A DNA stretch of 64,000 nt from Dichetophora obliterata (GCA_963920525.1 OY986435.1:99652115-99716114), one strand, 5' to 3'. Counted from the stretch's first letter, positions 10,182 to 23,117 are shown. The notes: a model not told the origin generated them from the sequence alone. Made by a program: numbers and translations.

Positions 10182-12496
10182 CATGATTCAATTATTATAA
10201 GGTTATTCGTATTTTTTGAAGTATGCTTATTTTTTTATAAACAAACATATTTTGACAATCTGCTAACAGTGTTTTGTGCTGTTGGAAAAAAAGGTATGTT
10301 TCAGTGTTTCGTTGTGTAGTTTTCTTTTGTAGATGTTTTTCAATGATTTCTTGCCAAGTAAATAAGAAAAAGAAACTACGTAGGTGTTGCGTCGTAAGTG
10401 TATGCTATGTTGTAAGTATATTCTAGGAATTTAGAAAGCTCCTTTGCAAATTTAAAATAAAAAGTTATGTTTGCCATTGCTCAAAACCTAATTAGTGAAT
10501 TTAATTAATAGAAAGTGTAATTTAGAAGAAAGTTAGTTTAGGCAAATTATAAAGACAAAAAAATTATAAAGAAATACTAGTGATATTCAATGAACGCCGT
10601 GTTGTTGATGAAAACAGCGTATGTTCGGTAAGTTTACAGCAGCGAAACTTGCAATAGTAAAATTGTACGGTATTAAACATACGCAGCTTACGGCACAAAA
10701 ACGTGGAGTATACATAATGTGACCAACATTTTCAAAGCAAAAAGAAGTACACGCACAGACTTTAAAAGGAGACACAAAAGAAGTACATAGAATAAATATA
10801 GGATTACAAAATAGAAGTACATCCACAAAAAATAATGAAGATATTAAAAGATGCATGAATAAATCCATTAAACAAACAGTTTAATTTAGAAGAGATTCAA
10901 AATTAGATCCGGCTTACAATTCATTGCTTATTAAAGTAGTAGACCACCAGTTTGACGAATTCAAAAAATCAATTTTTTTTTTTAATTTTTCGCAATGGAA
11001 TATAAAAATTAAATCTTAAAAATATACTCTGAAAGTCTTAGACCTAAATTGAAAATATTTTTAAAGTTATAGCCAAAAGAAGAGAAGGCGTCGTAACGTA
11101 TATTAAAGTGCTGTAAAAACTTTAAACACATTTTTTTCAAAACTACATTTTCGAAACTTTAAGCACTAATTAAAAACTATTCGACCGATTTGGCTAAAAA
11201 TTTTAACTGCTATTTAAGGCATACATAGCTAGTTCCGGAACTTTAAAACAATCAATTTTTCAATAAGTTTATATTTTTTAAACAAATTAAAAAAAATTAG
11301 ATATTACAAATTTTTTTTTTTTCACAAGTCCACCATTTTTATTTGTTTGTGTAAATATACATATTATAGGATAATGCACTACAATAAAGCCTGCCGAACG
11401 ATATTCTCTTTGACTTTTGTTATTTTAGATGAACACGTAAGGCTGGGTGCTTCCCCCAAAAAACATACCTTATTTCGAGTACTCTTCTTTGATATAGATA
11501 ACTATAAGCAAAATAATGTACAATCAAGTCAAAGAAAATTCTTTTGCACACTTTACGACATCAATAAAACATGCTAAAATTTCAAAACGATCGCATTTTA
11601 TTTTCCTATTTAAAAAAAATTTATGAAAAAAGTCAACATTTCGGTCGTCACACTGGGCTACTACCTTAAAATAAAAAAAGTTACTTGAATCGAGTACAGA
11701 AACACACTTTAAATAATTTTTTGCAGTAGTAAGAGAAGTGTACTTTGAAAAGATTTATGAAAAAATTGTCAAAATGATGTCAAAAAGAAGAACAACATGA
11801 AGTACTTTTAGTGTACTTCGATACAAGAAGTACAGCGAGAAAAAAAGAAGTAAAACACTCCCAAAAGGAGTACTGCTGGTCACATTATGTATACAGTACG
11901 TATAATGCGTATTAAGCGACCGTGGTTTCATTTTTGTTTTGACAAATTTCTGTTTCTTTTTCTTTCTTAACAATTTATAAATTATAAATGCACTTACCAT
12001 TAATGAATCTAAAATTTCTGTAAAGTTCTTTAAAATTTTGTGATGACAATTTCTTTTTAATACAATTACGCAATTAACTAGGTTAATAAACTTTTTTAGA
12101 GCGCGCCACTAAACGCTCTTGTTTAGGTTTCAAAGTTAGGTTTAATGTGTTTATTAAAATAAGCGAACAAAATTATATTTATTTTAGTATTTATTTTAGT
12201 ATTTATATTACTTATATATTACTTATATATTTATTAATTTAATTTTCATTGAAGTTAGTAAATAAAAATAATTTAAAAAGTTATTAATGCACTAAGAAAT
12301 CGGAGCAATAAAAGTACTAGAACAAAATTAATAGTAGTCAATATAGTACCAATTAGTATGATATTTGGGCAACCGTGTGCATTTTTAGCTCTAATGACAT
12401 TGCTCTCATGATTTTATTCTGCTCTCATTTTCAAATAAGCATACCAATTTGAGAAAACGTCAAAAATACGAATAACCTTATAATAATTGAATCATG
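10182..12496. mobile_element. P-like element, non-autonomous, copy 1
   Basis: Terminal inverted repeats are perfect over 35 bp (10182-10216 and 12462-12496), beginning CATGATTCAATTATTATAAG. The 8-bp target duplication GTTGGGAC is exact (10174-10181 and 12497-12504). The Drosophila P element ends with CATGATGAAATAACATAAGG and also makes 8-bp duplications, so the CATGAT start, the ATAAGG block and the duplication length all agree. A shared word TATGCTTATTT lies just inside both ends. I see no THAP domain or transposase, and a second inverted-repeat element (10707-11894) occupies half of the interior. The P assignment is an inference from the ends. Confidence 0.75.
10707..11894. mobile_element. 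Inverted-repeat element nested in the P-like element, copy 1
   Basis: GTATACATAATGTGACC at 10707-10723 is repeated exactly in inverted form at 11878-11894 (17 bp). Just inside both ends the word GAAGTAC recurs several times (about 10748, 10777, 10812, 11799, 11824). GTATAC is itself palindromic, so the exact end and target duplication cannot be fixed. No coding sequence is recognised. It could be a separate MITE or a secondary fold of the P-like element. Confidence 0.5.
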
Positions 12497-12504
12497 GTTG
12501 GGAC

Positions 12505-13260
12505 ATAGGCTACTTTTTATCACAAAAAAAACTCTCTTCAAAATAACGGTTCTTTTGTAAAATAATAGAAATAAAAAACACTGAAAAGTGAGTTAAAAAT
12601 TACAGATGCGTTTATATATCGCGTTAAGGACCTATGCTTATCGTAATAAACGCAGATAAATCTGTTTCAGTAGTTAGCATTTTCTTGCACCATATTACGT
12701 AATTTTTAGGTTCTTGCCAATGCACGTAATTTTTTTTTAACTACATAGTTTAAACTTTTTTCTTATATGGTTTGTGTTCAAATATGGCTTATCATTTGCT
12801 TCGTTTTTCGAACTGGTATTAAAATTAAATGCTAAGAGATGGAACTGTAAACATAAGCTTGAAAACACAATCAATTTTGCGAACACAACTATTGATGGGT
12901 AGTCAAAATCAAAAGTCGATCATCGATTTTTATTTTAACTATTTTCAGCCTGCTTAAAAAATCGGTTAGTCAGAGAGCTCATCATCGAGTTAAGTCGACT
13001 TTTTTGTCAATATTGGTATCAACTGAAAGATAAAACGATTATCTGCATCTTTTGTATGCCACTTTTTATTGAATTCTTCATAGTTCGTAAGTAACGACAT
13101 TATTAACTTTTTTTCAATTTATATCGGAGCATTTCTGATCACTCAAAACATTTTAAATATGGGTCGTTCGGAAACACATCATGATGTGCAAATTGCTTTT
13201 GCAGCACAAGCAGAATGTTCATAAAAGGCCAATTTTGCATTACTGCAAGCGAAAAATAAT
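12505..13260. other. Intronic DNA between elements (also at 20399-21154)
   Basis: AT-rich noncoding sequence right of the P-like element. A segment near 12900-13010 has paired GATCATCGAT/TCATCATCGAG words. Nothing further is recognised. Confidence 0.3.
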
Positions 13261-13689
13261 AGGGGTATTCCCGGTGTTGATGCGAATCGCAGTTGCGACG
13301 ATGCGAAAATGCATGATTGCGAACTTTCGCATCATTCCAACAACAAACACATTGGAAGCAATTTTGCAACTCTTCTTGAATTACGCACTGCTCAAACCAA
13401 TTGCGAGAACGCACAAGCAGTGATGCTAAGCAGATGATTTATGTTTCGGTTGTTTTTGAACGTAGTTGCCACCTGGGTAAAACTTTCAAAAAGGTAGAAA
13501 AGGTAGAAAAGGTACGTAGATTTCAATAACTTTTTATGATTTTGAAATAAGGTGGCAATATATTTACTGTTCATTTGACATTTAATTTTATTGCATAATA
13601 AAGTTGCGATATTGATGTTCACGCGTTAGTGCGCAAATTATCTTGCATTTTCACACTCTTGCAATTCGCAACAACCCGTGAATACCCCT
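13261..13689. mobile_element. MITE with AGGGGTATTC ends, copy 1
   Basis: Ends are AGGGGTATTC at 13261 and GAATACCCCT ending at 13689; the inverted repeat continues for about 20 bp (CGGGTTGTTGCGAATTGC-like) with mismatches. A second, independent member lies at 55000-55415. The interior is richer in GC than its surroundings, with GCGAA/TTCGC words. Frames on both strands here (13139-13919) are by-products of its composition. The 3-bp flanks differ (AAT and ATT) at this locus. Confidence 0.7.
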
Positions 13690-14587
13690 ATTATAAAATG
13701 TAATTTTTCTATCAAGCGTCACTCATTATCCGCATTAAAGAAATTCACGCTGCATTTTGGGCGCTTGAAAAAAAAGCCTGTTGTGCGCATACTGCAAATC
13801 GTGACGCATTTCCGAAGAGACTCTACTTCAAATTTAGCACATAGGCTTCTTCTTTTAATATGAACTTTGGGTATAAAATTTGTAAAAATCTTATGAAAAC
13901 CACACTCAAGTGACCACATACAAAGTGACTTTATGAAATCAGTAAAATCTCCTTAAATTCTACAAAAATGAGTACAATGGCTTCGAATTTTGCAATTAAT
14001 TTTTATCTTAACTAAGCACTCGATGTTTGGAATTTTGTAAAAAAAAAAAAACAGAAAATGATGGGCAGGATTAAAAGTGGCGTCATCATAATAGTAAAGC
14101 TTTATAAATTAAAAAATAGTGTTTAAGCTTCATATTGTGCACATAAACTTTAATAAATAAAAAGGTATCTGAGTTTTATTTTAAATATAAAATTTTTGCA
14201 ATAAAAACCACACCTTATAAAAGTGAATTTCGAATAAACTAAAATATGGCCATTGGGTATTTTAACTTCGGTTCAGTTGAAGATAATTCCCTTCTGGTTT
14301 TTCTTATTTTTATTTAATGTATTTGGGCCTATGTATTTGTTTAATTATTAGGGATTCCTAAAACGATTTAAAGCTATAACTTGACATTGATAGTATACTT
14401 AAAATGATAATTATTTGAAATTAAAATTTCACAAAAGATTTTGAAACAAGCTCGTTTGAACATCGATCAAACCAAACCAACGATACGAAACTCACTTCCC
14501 TCTCACTTCCCTCATGCGGCTCTACAGTGCATTGCCCAGACTATGGACTTGGCAATGCTGGAATAACAACAGCGACGATAATACAAT
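13690..14587. other. Intronic DNA between MITEs (also at 21584-22481)
   Basis: AT-rich noncoding DNA. I see no gene, inverted-repeat element or known repeat. Confidence 0.3.
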
Positions 14588-14992
14588 AAGGGTTCTCATC
14601 TAAGCATGTAACTGACCCGTAAACATTGTAAACCTTGAGAACTTACATGCGCGTAAACTATCTGTAAAAATTTGTATGGGCGAGAGTTTACATCATTTCC
14701 GAGCCTATTTTGTAGTGTAAACTAGCATGTAAATCTACGTGTGTGTGAATGAGGGTTGCCTTTGATGCTAATCATTACATATTTAAAGTAGTTGAAGTAA
14801 ATATGAACACGTTTTATTTATTTTTCTATGTTAATGAAGGTTTTTAAAAGGCTTAAAATTTAAAAAAGTCATAATGTTGTCACAGCCGCAGCCACCATTT
14901 TGTCGACATTAACGATATTTACATTTTATCGCTCATCAAAAGTTTAAATGCTATACATGTTTACATGTTTGCATGCTTAGATGAGAACCCTT
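14588..14992. mobile_element. 405-bp MITE with AAGGGTTCTCATC ends, copy 1
   Basis: AAGGGTTCTCATCTAAGCAT at 14588 is matched in inverted form by a segment ending at 14992, and the inner part ACATG(T)TTACATG continues the pairing. A 3-bp duplication AAT flanks both ends (14585-14587 and 14993-14995). The interior contains several GTAAAC/GTTTAC words in both orientations. The 3-bp duplication would fit a PIF/Harbinger-type MITE, but that is tentative. Confidence 0.7.
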
Positions 14993-15223
14993 AATAAATA
15001 CTTGTGTTGCTTGCTCGTTGAAGGCAAAATTAGGGAGCATTCATAAGGATTAAAGAATTTCCGATATTTTTTGATTAAAGCCTGTAGTTTTCCGAAAAAA
15101 ATAAGATATTCTTGAAGAAAATCTATTGAAAAAAGGAAAAGTTGTGTTTAATTGAACGAAAGCACCTAAATTGAGTGCCTGTCTATTTATGCATTTTGCC
15201 TTATTTTGTTGTCATATAAATAA

Positions 15224-16396
15224 AGGGTGGTTAAATTTTAAGGTCCGATGTTGAATGTGAACCACACCTAAACACGTCAAGTTTTTTTCTGCATTTCATA
15301 TGACATTTCTCAATTTCAGACTAATTCAATTTGAACCATGGAAAGATACACAATCGAGCAACGCGTAAAAGTTATTCAGCAGGCTTATTATGAAAATGGA
15401 AGTTCAAATCAAAATGCATATCGTGCACTTCGTGATTTTTTCGGTCAATTTAATCGTCCAAATGTGCGTAAATCGGAAAAATCGTGCAAAATTTTGAGCT
15501 AACCGGGTCTGTAGGAGTTGTGAAACACAAGTGCATGCTCGTACTGCAGAAAATATTGCTGCTGTTCGCAATGAATGATAGTGTGGTTGAAGAGCCGTCC
15601 ACCTCAACTCGTCGTCGTGCCCAACAATTGCACCTCTCACGCTCGTCGTTGATGAACATTATGCATAAAGACTTGCATTTACACGCTGACAAGGTGCAAT
15701 TGAATCAAGAACTAAAGCCTGTTGACCATTTCAAGCGTCGTCAATGGTCAGAATGGTGGCAAGAAATGGCAACAGTGGATGATCAATTTTCGAAGAAAAT
15801 CATCTTCAGTGATGAGGCACATTTTCACCTCAGTGGATGCGTCAATAAGCAGAATTGCCATAAGATTGTCGAAAAACCAATGCAACCACAAAGAGTGACT
15901 GTTTGGTGCGGTTTATGGGCTGGCGGCAACATCGGGCCGTATTTTTTCCAAAATGAGGCCGGTTAGGCAGTTACTGTGAATGGTGTTCGCTATCGTGAGA
16001 TGATAACGAACTTTTTACGACCCGAATTGGAAAATATGGATGTGGACGATATGTGATTTCAACAAGACGGTGCCACTTGCCACACAATTGGCCGCCAAGA
16101 TCATGTGATTTGCACCGTTGGACTTCTTTCTTTGGGGTTATTTGAAAGAAAAGGTGTACGTCGATAAGCCAGCAACAGTTCAAGAGCTAAAGGATGAGAT
16201 AATTCGGCACATAGCAACGGCATAGAACCTCAATTATGCCTCAGCGTCATCGAAAATGTGGACTATCGGATGTAGGTGTGCCGCCGAGGTCGCGGCGGCC
16301 ATTGGCCGATATTTTGTTCCATACATAATTGAACCGTACCAATATTATCATAATAAAAACAAATGACAATAGTTTCCCTTAAACTTTAACCACCCT
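15224..16396 (+). mobile_element. Mariner-type element (DD41D-like), copy 1
   Basis: Ends AGGGTGGTTAAATTTTAAGG at 15224 and its inverted counterpart (one mismatch, CCACCCT) ending at 16396 enclose a transposase relic. At 1173 bp it is close to the usual mariner length. A clean TA duplication is not visible, so the flanks have decayed. Confidence 0.8.
15338..16326 (+). pseudogene. Mariner-type transposase, dead, copy 1
   Basis: Reading starts at the ATG 15338 (MERYTIEQRVKVIQQAY, the N-terminal helix-turn-helix). The frame is lost near 15470 and resumes in the frame 15484-15966, which holds HLSRSSLMNIMHKDLHLH (second helix-turn-helix) and the first catalytic Asp in IIFSDEAHFHLSG. A stop follows NEAG at 15966. 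A second stop replaces the Trp before FQQDGATCH (second Asp). A deletion then joins CHT to the region of the third Asp (PLDFFLWGYLKEKVY). The enzyme is therefore broken at least four times. The family is the one whose intact spacing can be counted at 35272-35847 (41 residues between second and third Asp). Confidence 0.85.
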
Positions 16397-16496
16397 AAAA
16401 GAAGGGTAAAAGAAGTAGGTAAAAGAATTTTTAAAATTTTTATTGTTCATAAGGCATTAGTGTCAAATCGGGTGTTTCGAGAAAGAACACAAAAGA

Positions 16497-17685
16497 TTTT
16501 ATTTATTTATTTGATTCATTTCATCAAACAGAGTATTTTATTCCTTTACTGATAACTTAGATAATCTAATAACTTAAGTGAATTTAGCAATTTGATACAA
16601 ATTTAAAATTATTCTCTACAGTTTTATATATACTGTTAAAATATAAAAGCAAAAAATTTTTAAACGCACTTCTGCCTAGACTAAAATCTATATCTTGGCA
16701 CGCAGAGTTGCCAGTATTCAGCAACGTGATATAGGTTCATTCATGCTGTAATTCACTCTATGAAAAGGTGCATAAAATAAATTTTGAGCCCTTAGAACAC
16801 GTGAAGGTATGTGAAAATTAATTTGATAAAGAAGAAAAGAACAATTCATACCAAAGCATATTATATCTCTCACAAACATAATAGCAAAAAATTTGCTCCG
16901 ATTAAATAAAGATTGTACACCCAGAAGAAACCTTCTAGTATTATATTCAGGCATATCAATATTTCATCTCAAACGACTTATTGTAAATCTCGTAAATCGT
17001 CTCTGAATTTTTTCTATTCCGTTAGAAGCACATGCATAAAAGGGATCCCATATTATGCAACAATATTCTAAAATAGACCTAACAAAGGCAAAATATAAAG
17101 ATTTTAGAGAAAAGGGATCACAAAGGTCTTTAGAGTTCCTGATAAAACCTAACATAACATTGGCCTTTGCAACAATATAGTCTATATGACTTGAAAATGT
17201 GAGTTTGATATCAAAAATAATTTCAGGATATTTTTTCTCGGTAATTCTTGACAAATCCGTATTTCCTAGCTTATATGGGTAAAACGCAGGAGAACAAATT
17301 CGGCAGAAAGTCATGCTTTGGCATTTTGATATAATAAGAGGCAAAAATTGCTACTGCACCAAGAAGATAGTTTGGACAGATCTTTCTCAATATTTATACT
17401 ATCATTAATATCTTTTATTACAGAAAAAATTTGTATTTCACCAGCGTAAATTAAACATTGGGAAAAGATACAAATTTTTTGGAATATCGTTTATAAATAA
17501 TAAAAACAGAAGTGGTTCCAAGTGGCTACCCTGCGGAACACCCGAAGATATCATTACCGCATTAGATAGGAAATTGTTAATTCGAACAAATTGCGTTCGA
17601 CCAATAAGGTATGCTTTGAACCACTCAAGTAAATTTGAGTGAAATCTAATTAATTTAAGTTTTTTTTAAAGGAGGTAATGATGAA
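16497..17685 (-). pseudogene. LINE (jockey-like) reverse transcriptase, 3' part, copy 1
   Basis: On the minus strand the LINE 3' end is an ATAAATAAATAAA tail at 16497-16512. Upstream (rising coordinates) are the C-terminal region (YNTRRFLLGVQSLF, 16718-16954), the frame 16964-17344 with SHIDYIVAKANVMLGFIRNS and RSILEYCCIIWDPFY, and the fingers/palm motif GVPQGSHLEPLLFLLFIND near 17480-17560. The catalytic F/YADD motif reads Y-A-G-E at 17437-17448, so the enzyme is inactive, and there are frameshifts. This copy is cut off at 17685 by the duplication junction. Confidence 0.85.
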
Positions 17686-18075
17686 TGGGAAGTATGCGTG
17701 GTTTTCATCTGATTTCGCCGAATTTCATAGTTAGAATTTATATTGAAGAGAAAAACTTACGTGCAAAATTTCATGGCATATTTTTAGTTTTTGTAGATTT
17801 TGAAGAGATTTTACGTTTAAAATAAAGTCACTCTGTATGTCATTTTTGAACTTAATCTTTACATTTTAGATACAAGCTTAAATATCTAATTTCATGAGGA
17901 TAGCTTCAAAATTACGACTTTAATCATATCGTAAGACGGACAGACGGACAGAATCTTTTTTCTTATTTGTACCCAATCTAACTAAAACAAAAGTAAAAAA
18001 TTCCCTCCAACTTCTAGGTGAATTAATCTCCATTTTTTGGTATTTCAACCCTCTGTGCGTCCCTGTGGTTGGGAC

Positions 18076-20390
18076 CATGATTCAATTATTATAAGGTTAT
18101 TCGTATTTTTTGAAGTATGCTTATTTTTTTATAAACAAACATATTTTGACAATCTGCTAACAGTGTTTTGTGCTGTTGGAAAAAAAGGTATGTTTCAGTG
18201 TTTCGTTGTGTAGTTTTCTTTTGTAGATGTTTTTCAATGATTTCTTGCCAAGTAAATAAGAAAAAGAAACTACGTAGGTGTTGCGTCGTAAGTGTATGCT
18301 ATGTTGTAAGTATATTCTAGGAATTTAGAAAGCTCCTTTGCAAATTTAAAATAAAAAGTTATGTTTGCCATTGCTCAAAACCTAATTAGTGAATTTAATT
18401 AATAGAAAGTGTAATTTAGAAGAAAGTTAGTTTAGGCAAATTATAAAGACAAAAAAATTATAAAGAAATACTAGTGATATTCAATGAACGCCGTGTTGTT
18501 GATGAAAACAGCGTATGTTCGGTAAGTTTACAGCAGCGAAACTTGCAATAGTAAAATTGTACGGTATTAAACATACGCAGCTTACGGCACAAAAACGTGG
18601 AGTATACATAATGTGACCAACATTTTCAAAGCAAAAAGAAGTACACGCACAGACTTTAAAAGGAGACACAAAAGAAGTACATAGAATAAATATAGGATTA
18701 CAAAATAGAAGTACATCCACAAAAAATAATGAAGATATTAAAAGATGCATGAATAAATCCATTAAACAAACAGTTTAATTTAGAAGAGATTCAAAATTAG
18801 ATCCGGCTTACAATTCATTGCTTATTAAAGTAGTAGACCACCAGTTTGACGAATTCAAAAAATCAATTTTTTTTTTTAATTTTTCGCAATGGAATATAAA
18901 AATTAAATCTTAAAAATATACTCTGAAAGTCTTAGACCTAAATTGAAAATATTTTTAAAGTTATAGCCAAAAGAAGAGAAGGCGTCGTAACGTATATTAA
19001 AGTGCTGTAAAAACTTTAAACACATTTTTTTCAAAACTACATTTTCGAAACTTTAAGCACTAATTAAAAACTATTCGACCGATTTGGCTAAAAATTTTAA
19101 CTGCTATTTAAGGCATACATAGCTAGTTCCGGAACTTTAAAACAATCAATTTTTCAATAAGTTTATATTTTTTAAACAAATTAAAAAAAATTAGATATTA
19201 CAAATTTTTTTTTTTTCACAAGTCCACCATTTTTATTTGTTTGTGTAAATATACATATTATAGGATAATGCACTACAATAAAGCCTGCCGAACGATATTC
19301 TCTTTGACTTTTGTTATTTTAGATGAACACGTAAGGCTGGGTGCTTCCCCCAAAAAACATACCTTATTTCGAGTACTCTTCTTTGATATAGATAACTATA
19401 AGCAAAATAATGTACAATCAAGTCAAAGAAAATTCTTTTGCACACTTTACGACATCAATAAAACATGCTAAAATTTCAAAACGATCGCATTTTATTTTCC
19501 TATTTAAAAAAAATTTATGAAAAAAGTCAACATTTCGGTCGTCACACTGGGCTACTACCTTAAAATAAAAAAAGTTACTTGAATCGAGTACAGAAACACA
19601 CTTTAAATAATTTTTTGCAGTAGTAAGAGAAGTGTACTTTGAAAAGATTTATGAAAAAATTGTCAAAATGATGTCAAAAAGAAGAACAACATGAAGTACT
19701 TTTAGTGTACTTCGATACAAGAAGTACAGCGAGAAAAAAAGAAGTAAAACACTCCCAAAAGGAGTACTGCTGGTCACATTATGTATACAGTACGTATAAT
19801 GCGTATTAAGCGACCGTGGTTTCATTTTTGTTTTGACAAATTTCTGTTTCTTTTTCTTTCTTAACAATTTATAAATTATAAATGCACTTACCATTAATGA
19901 ATCTAAAATTTCTGTAAAGTTCTTTAAAATTTTGTGATGACAATTTCTTTTTAATACAATTACGCAATTAACTAGGTTAATAAACTTTTTTAGAGCGCGC
20001 CACTAAACGCTCTTGTTTAGGTTTCAAAGTTAGGTTTAATGTGTTTATTAAAATAAGCGAACAAAATTATATTTATTTTAGTATTTATTTTAGTATTTAT
20101 ATTACTTATATATTACTTATATATTTATTAATTTAATTTTCATTGAAGTTAGTAAATAAAAATAATTTAAAAAGTTATTAATGCACTAAGAAATCGGAGC
20201 AATAAAAGTACTAGAACAAAATTAATAGTAGTCAATATAGTACCAATTAGTATGATATTTGGGCAACCGTGTGCATTTTTAGCTCTAATGACATTGCTCT
20301 CATGATTTTATTCTGCTCTCATTTTCAAATAAGCATACCAATTTGAGAAAACGTCAAAAATACGAATAACCTTATAATAATTGAATCATG
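18076..20390. mobile_element. P-like element, non-autonomous, copy 2
   Basis: Duplicate of the element at 10182-12496 carried by the tandem duplication, with the same 35-bp terminal inverted repeats and the same GTTGGGAC flanks (18068-18075 and 20391-20398). It did not transpose here by itself: its flanks are identical to copy 1 well beyond the element. Confidence 0.75.
18601..19788. mobile_element. Inverted-repeat element nested in the P-like element, copy 2
   Basis: Duplicate of 10707-11894 with the same 17-bp ends, carried by the tandem duplication. Confidence 0.5.
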
Positions 20391-21154
20391 GTTGGGACAT
20401 AGGCTACTTTTTATCACAAAAAAAACTCTCTTCAAAATAACGGTTCTTTTGTAAAATAATAGAAATAAAAAACACTGAAAAGTGAGTTAAAAATTACAGA
20501 TGCGTTTATATATCGCGTTAAGGACCTATGCTTATCGTAATAAACGCAGATAAATCTGTTTCAGTAGTTAGCATTTTCTTGCACCATATTACGTAATTTT
20601 TAGGTTCTTGCCAATGCACGTAATTTTTTTTTAACTACATAGTTTAAACTTTTTTCTTATATGGTTTGTGTTCAAATATGGCTTATCATTTGCTTCGTTT
20701 TTCGAACTGGTATTAAAATTAAATGCTAAGAGATGGAACTGTAAACATAAGCTTGAAAACACAATCAATTTTGCGAACACAACTATTGATGGGTAGTCAA
20801 AATCAAAAGTCGATCATCGATTTTTATTTTAACTATTTTCAGCCTGCTTAAAAAATCGGTTAGTCAGAGAGCTCATCATCGAGTTAAGTCGACTTTTTTG
20901 TCAATATTGGTATCAACTGAAAGATAAAACGATTATCTGCATCTTTTGTATGCCACTTTTTATTGAATTCTTCATAGTTCGTAAGTAACGACATTATTAA
21001 CTTTTTTTCAATTTATATCGGAGCATTTCTGATCACTCAAAACATTTTAAATATGGGTCGTTCGGAAACACATCATGATGTGCAAATTGCTTTTGCAGCA
21101 CAAGCAGAATGTTCATAAAAGGCCAATTTTGCATTACTGCAAGCGAAAAATAAT

Positions 21155-21583
21155 AGGGGTATTCCCGGTGTTGATGCGAATCGCAGTTGCGACGATGCGA
21201 AAATGCATGATTGCGAACTTTCGCATCATTCCAACAACAAACACATTGGAAGCAATTTTGCAACTCTTCTTGAATTACGCACTGCTCAAACCAATTGCGA
21301 GAACGCACAAGCAGTGATGCTAAGCAGATGATTTATGTTTCGGTTGTTTTTGAACGTAGTTGCCACCTGGGTAAAACTTTCAAAAAGGTAGAAAAGGTAG
21401 AAAAGGTACGTAGATTTCAATAACTTTTTATGATTTTGAAATAAGGTGGCAATATATTTACTGTTCATTTGACATTTAATTTTATTGCATAATAAAGTTG
21501 CGATATTGATGTTCACGCGTTAGTGCGCAAATTATCTTGCATTTTCACACTCTTGCAATTCGCAACAACCCGTGAATACCCCT
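21155..21583. mobile_element. MITE with AGGGGTATTC ends, copy 2
   Basis: Duplicate of 13261-13689 within the second copy of the tandem duplication. Confidence 0.7.
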
Positions 21584-22481
21584 ATTATAAAATGTAATTT
21601 TTCTATCAAGCGTCACTCATTATCCGCATTAAAGAAATTCACGCTGCATTTTGGGCGCTTGAAAAAAAAGCCTGTTGTGCGCATACTGCAAATCGTGACG
21701 CATTTCCGAAGAGACTCTACTTCAAATTTAGCACATAGGCTTCTTCTTTTAATATGAACTTTGGGTATAAAATTTGTAAAAATCTTATGAAAACCACACT
21801 CAAGTGACCACATACAAAGTGACTTTATGAAATCAGTAAAATCTCCTTAAATTCTACAAAAATGAGTACAATGGCTTCGAATTTTGCAATTAATTTTTAT
21901 CTTAACTAAGCACTCGATGTTTGGAATTTTGTAAAAAAAAAAAAACAGAAAATGATGGGCAGGATTAAAAGTGGCGTCATCATAATAGTAAAGCTTTATA
22001 AATTAAAAAATAGTGTTTAAGCTTCATATTGTGCACATAAACTTTAATAAATAAAAAGGTATCTGAGTTTTATTTTAAATATAAAATTTTTGCAATAAAA
22101 ACCACACCTTATAAAAGTGAATTTCGAATAAACTAAAATATGGCCATTGGGTATTTTAACTTCGGTTCAGTTGAAGATAATTCCCTTCTGGTTTTTCTTA
22201 TTTTTATTTAATGTATTTGGGCCTATGTATTTGTTTAATTATTAGGGATTCCTAAAACGATTTAAAGCTATAACTTGACATTGATAGTATACTTAAAATG
22301 ATAATTATTTGAAATTAAAATTTCACAAAAGATTTTGAAACAAGCTCGTTTGAACATCGATCAAACCAAACCAACGATACGAAACTCACTTCCCTCTCAC
22401 TTCCCTCATGCGGCTCTACAGTGCATTGCCCAGACTATGGACTTGGCAATGCTGGAATAACAACAGCGACGATAATACAAT

Positions 22482-22886
22482 AAGGGTTCTCATCTAAGCA
22501 TGTAACTGACCCGTAAACATTGTAAACCTTGAGAACTTACATGCGCGTAAACTATCTGTAAAAATTTGTATGGGCGAGAGTTTACATCATTTCCGAGCCT
22601 ATTTTGTAGTGTAAACTAGCATGTAAATCTACGTGTGTGTGAATGAGGGTTGCCTTTGATGCTAATCATTACATATTTAAAGTAGTTGAAGTAAATATGA
22701 ACACGTTTTATTTATTTTTCTATGTTAATGAAGGTTTTTAAAAGGCTTAAAATTTAAAAAAGTCATAATGTTGTCACAGCCGCAGCCACCATTTTGTCGA
22801 CATTAACGATATTTACATTTTATCGCTCATCAAAAGTTTAAATGCTATACATGTTTACATGTTTGCATGCTTAGATGAGAACCCTT
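22482..22886. mobile_element. 405-bp MITE with AAGGGTTCTCATC ends, copy 2
   Basis: Duplicate of 14588-14992 in the second copy of the tandem duplication, with the same AAT flanks. Confidence 0.7.
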
Positions 22887-23117
22887 AATAAATACTTGTG
22901 TTGCTTGCTCGTTGAAGGCAAAATTAGGGAGCATTCATAAGGATTAAAGAATTTCCGATATTTTTTGATTAAAGCCTGTAGTTTTCCGAAAAAAATAAGA
23001 TATTCTTGAAGAAAATCTATTGAAAAAAGGAAAAGTTGTGTTTAATTGAACGAAAGCACCTAAATTGAGTGCCTGTCTATTTATGCATTTTGCCTTATTT
23101 TGTTGTCATATAAATAA

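Larger units (their letters stand above)
9791..17685. repeat. Tandem duplication, copy 1 (7895 bp)
   Basis: The block starts at TGGGAAGTATGCGTGG (9791) and ends at GGAGGTAATGATGAA (17685), directly followed by a second copy. All landmarks and translated frames are identical in the two copies at an offset of 7894-7895. The only difference I found is a T run of 7 at 10061-10067 against 6 at 17956-17961. Junction homology is at most 1 bp. The left breakpoint is inside a dispersed repeat and the right one inside a LINE reverse-transcriptase region. Confidence 0.95.

Noticed and set aside
10587..10868. 93-codon minus-strand frame with hydrophobic, Cys-rich translation (also 18481-18762)
   Set aside because: It overlaps the border of the nested inverted-repeat element in the P-like transposon; no homology recognised and the composition explains it.
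13139..13919. Cluster of overlapping frames on both strands (repeated at 21033-21813)
   Set aside because: They fall mainly in and next to a GC-richer MITE, resemble no family, and are open in both directions.
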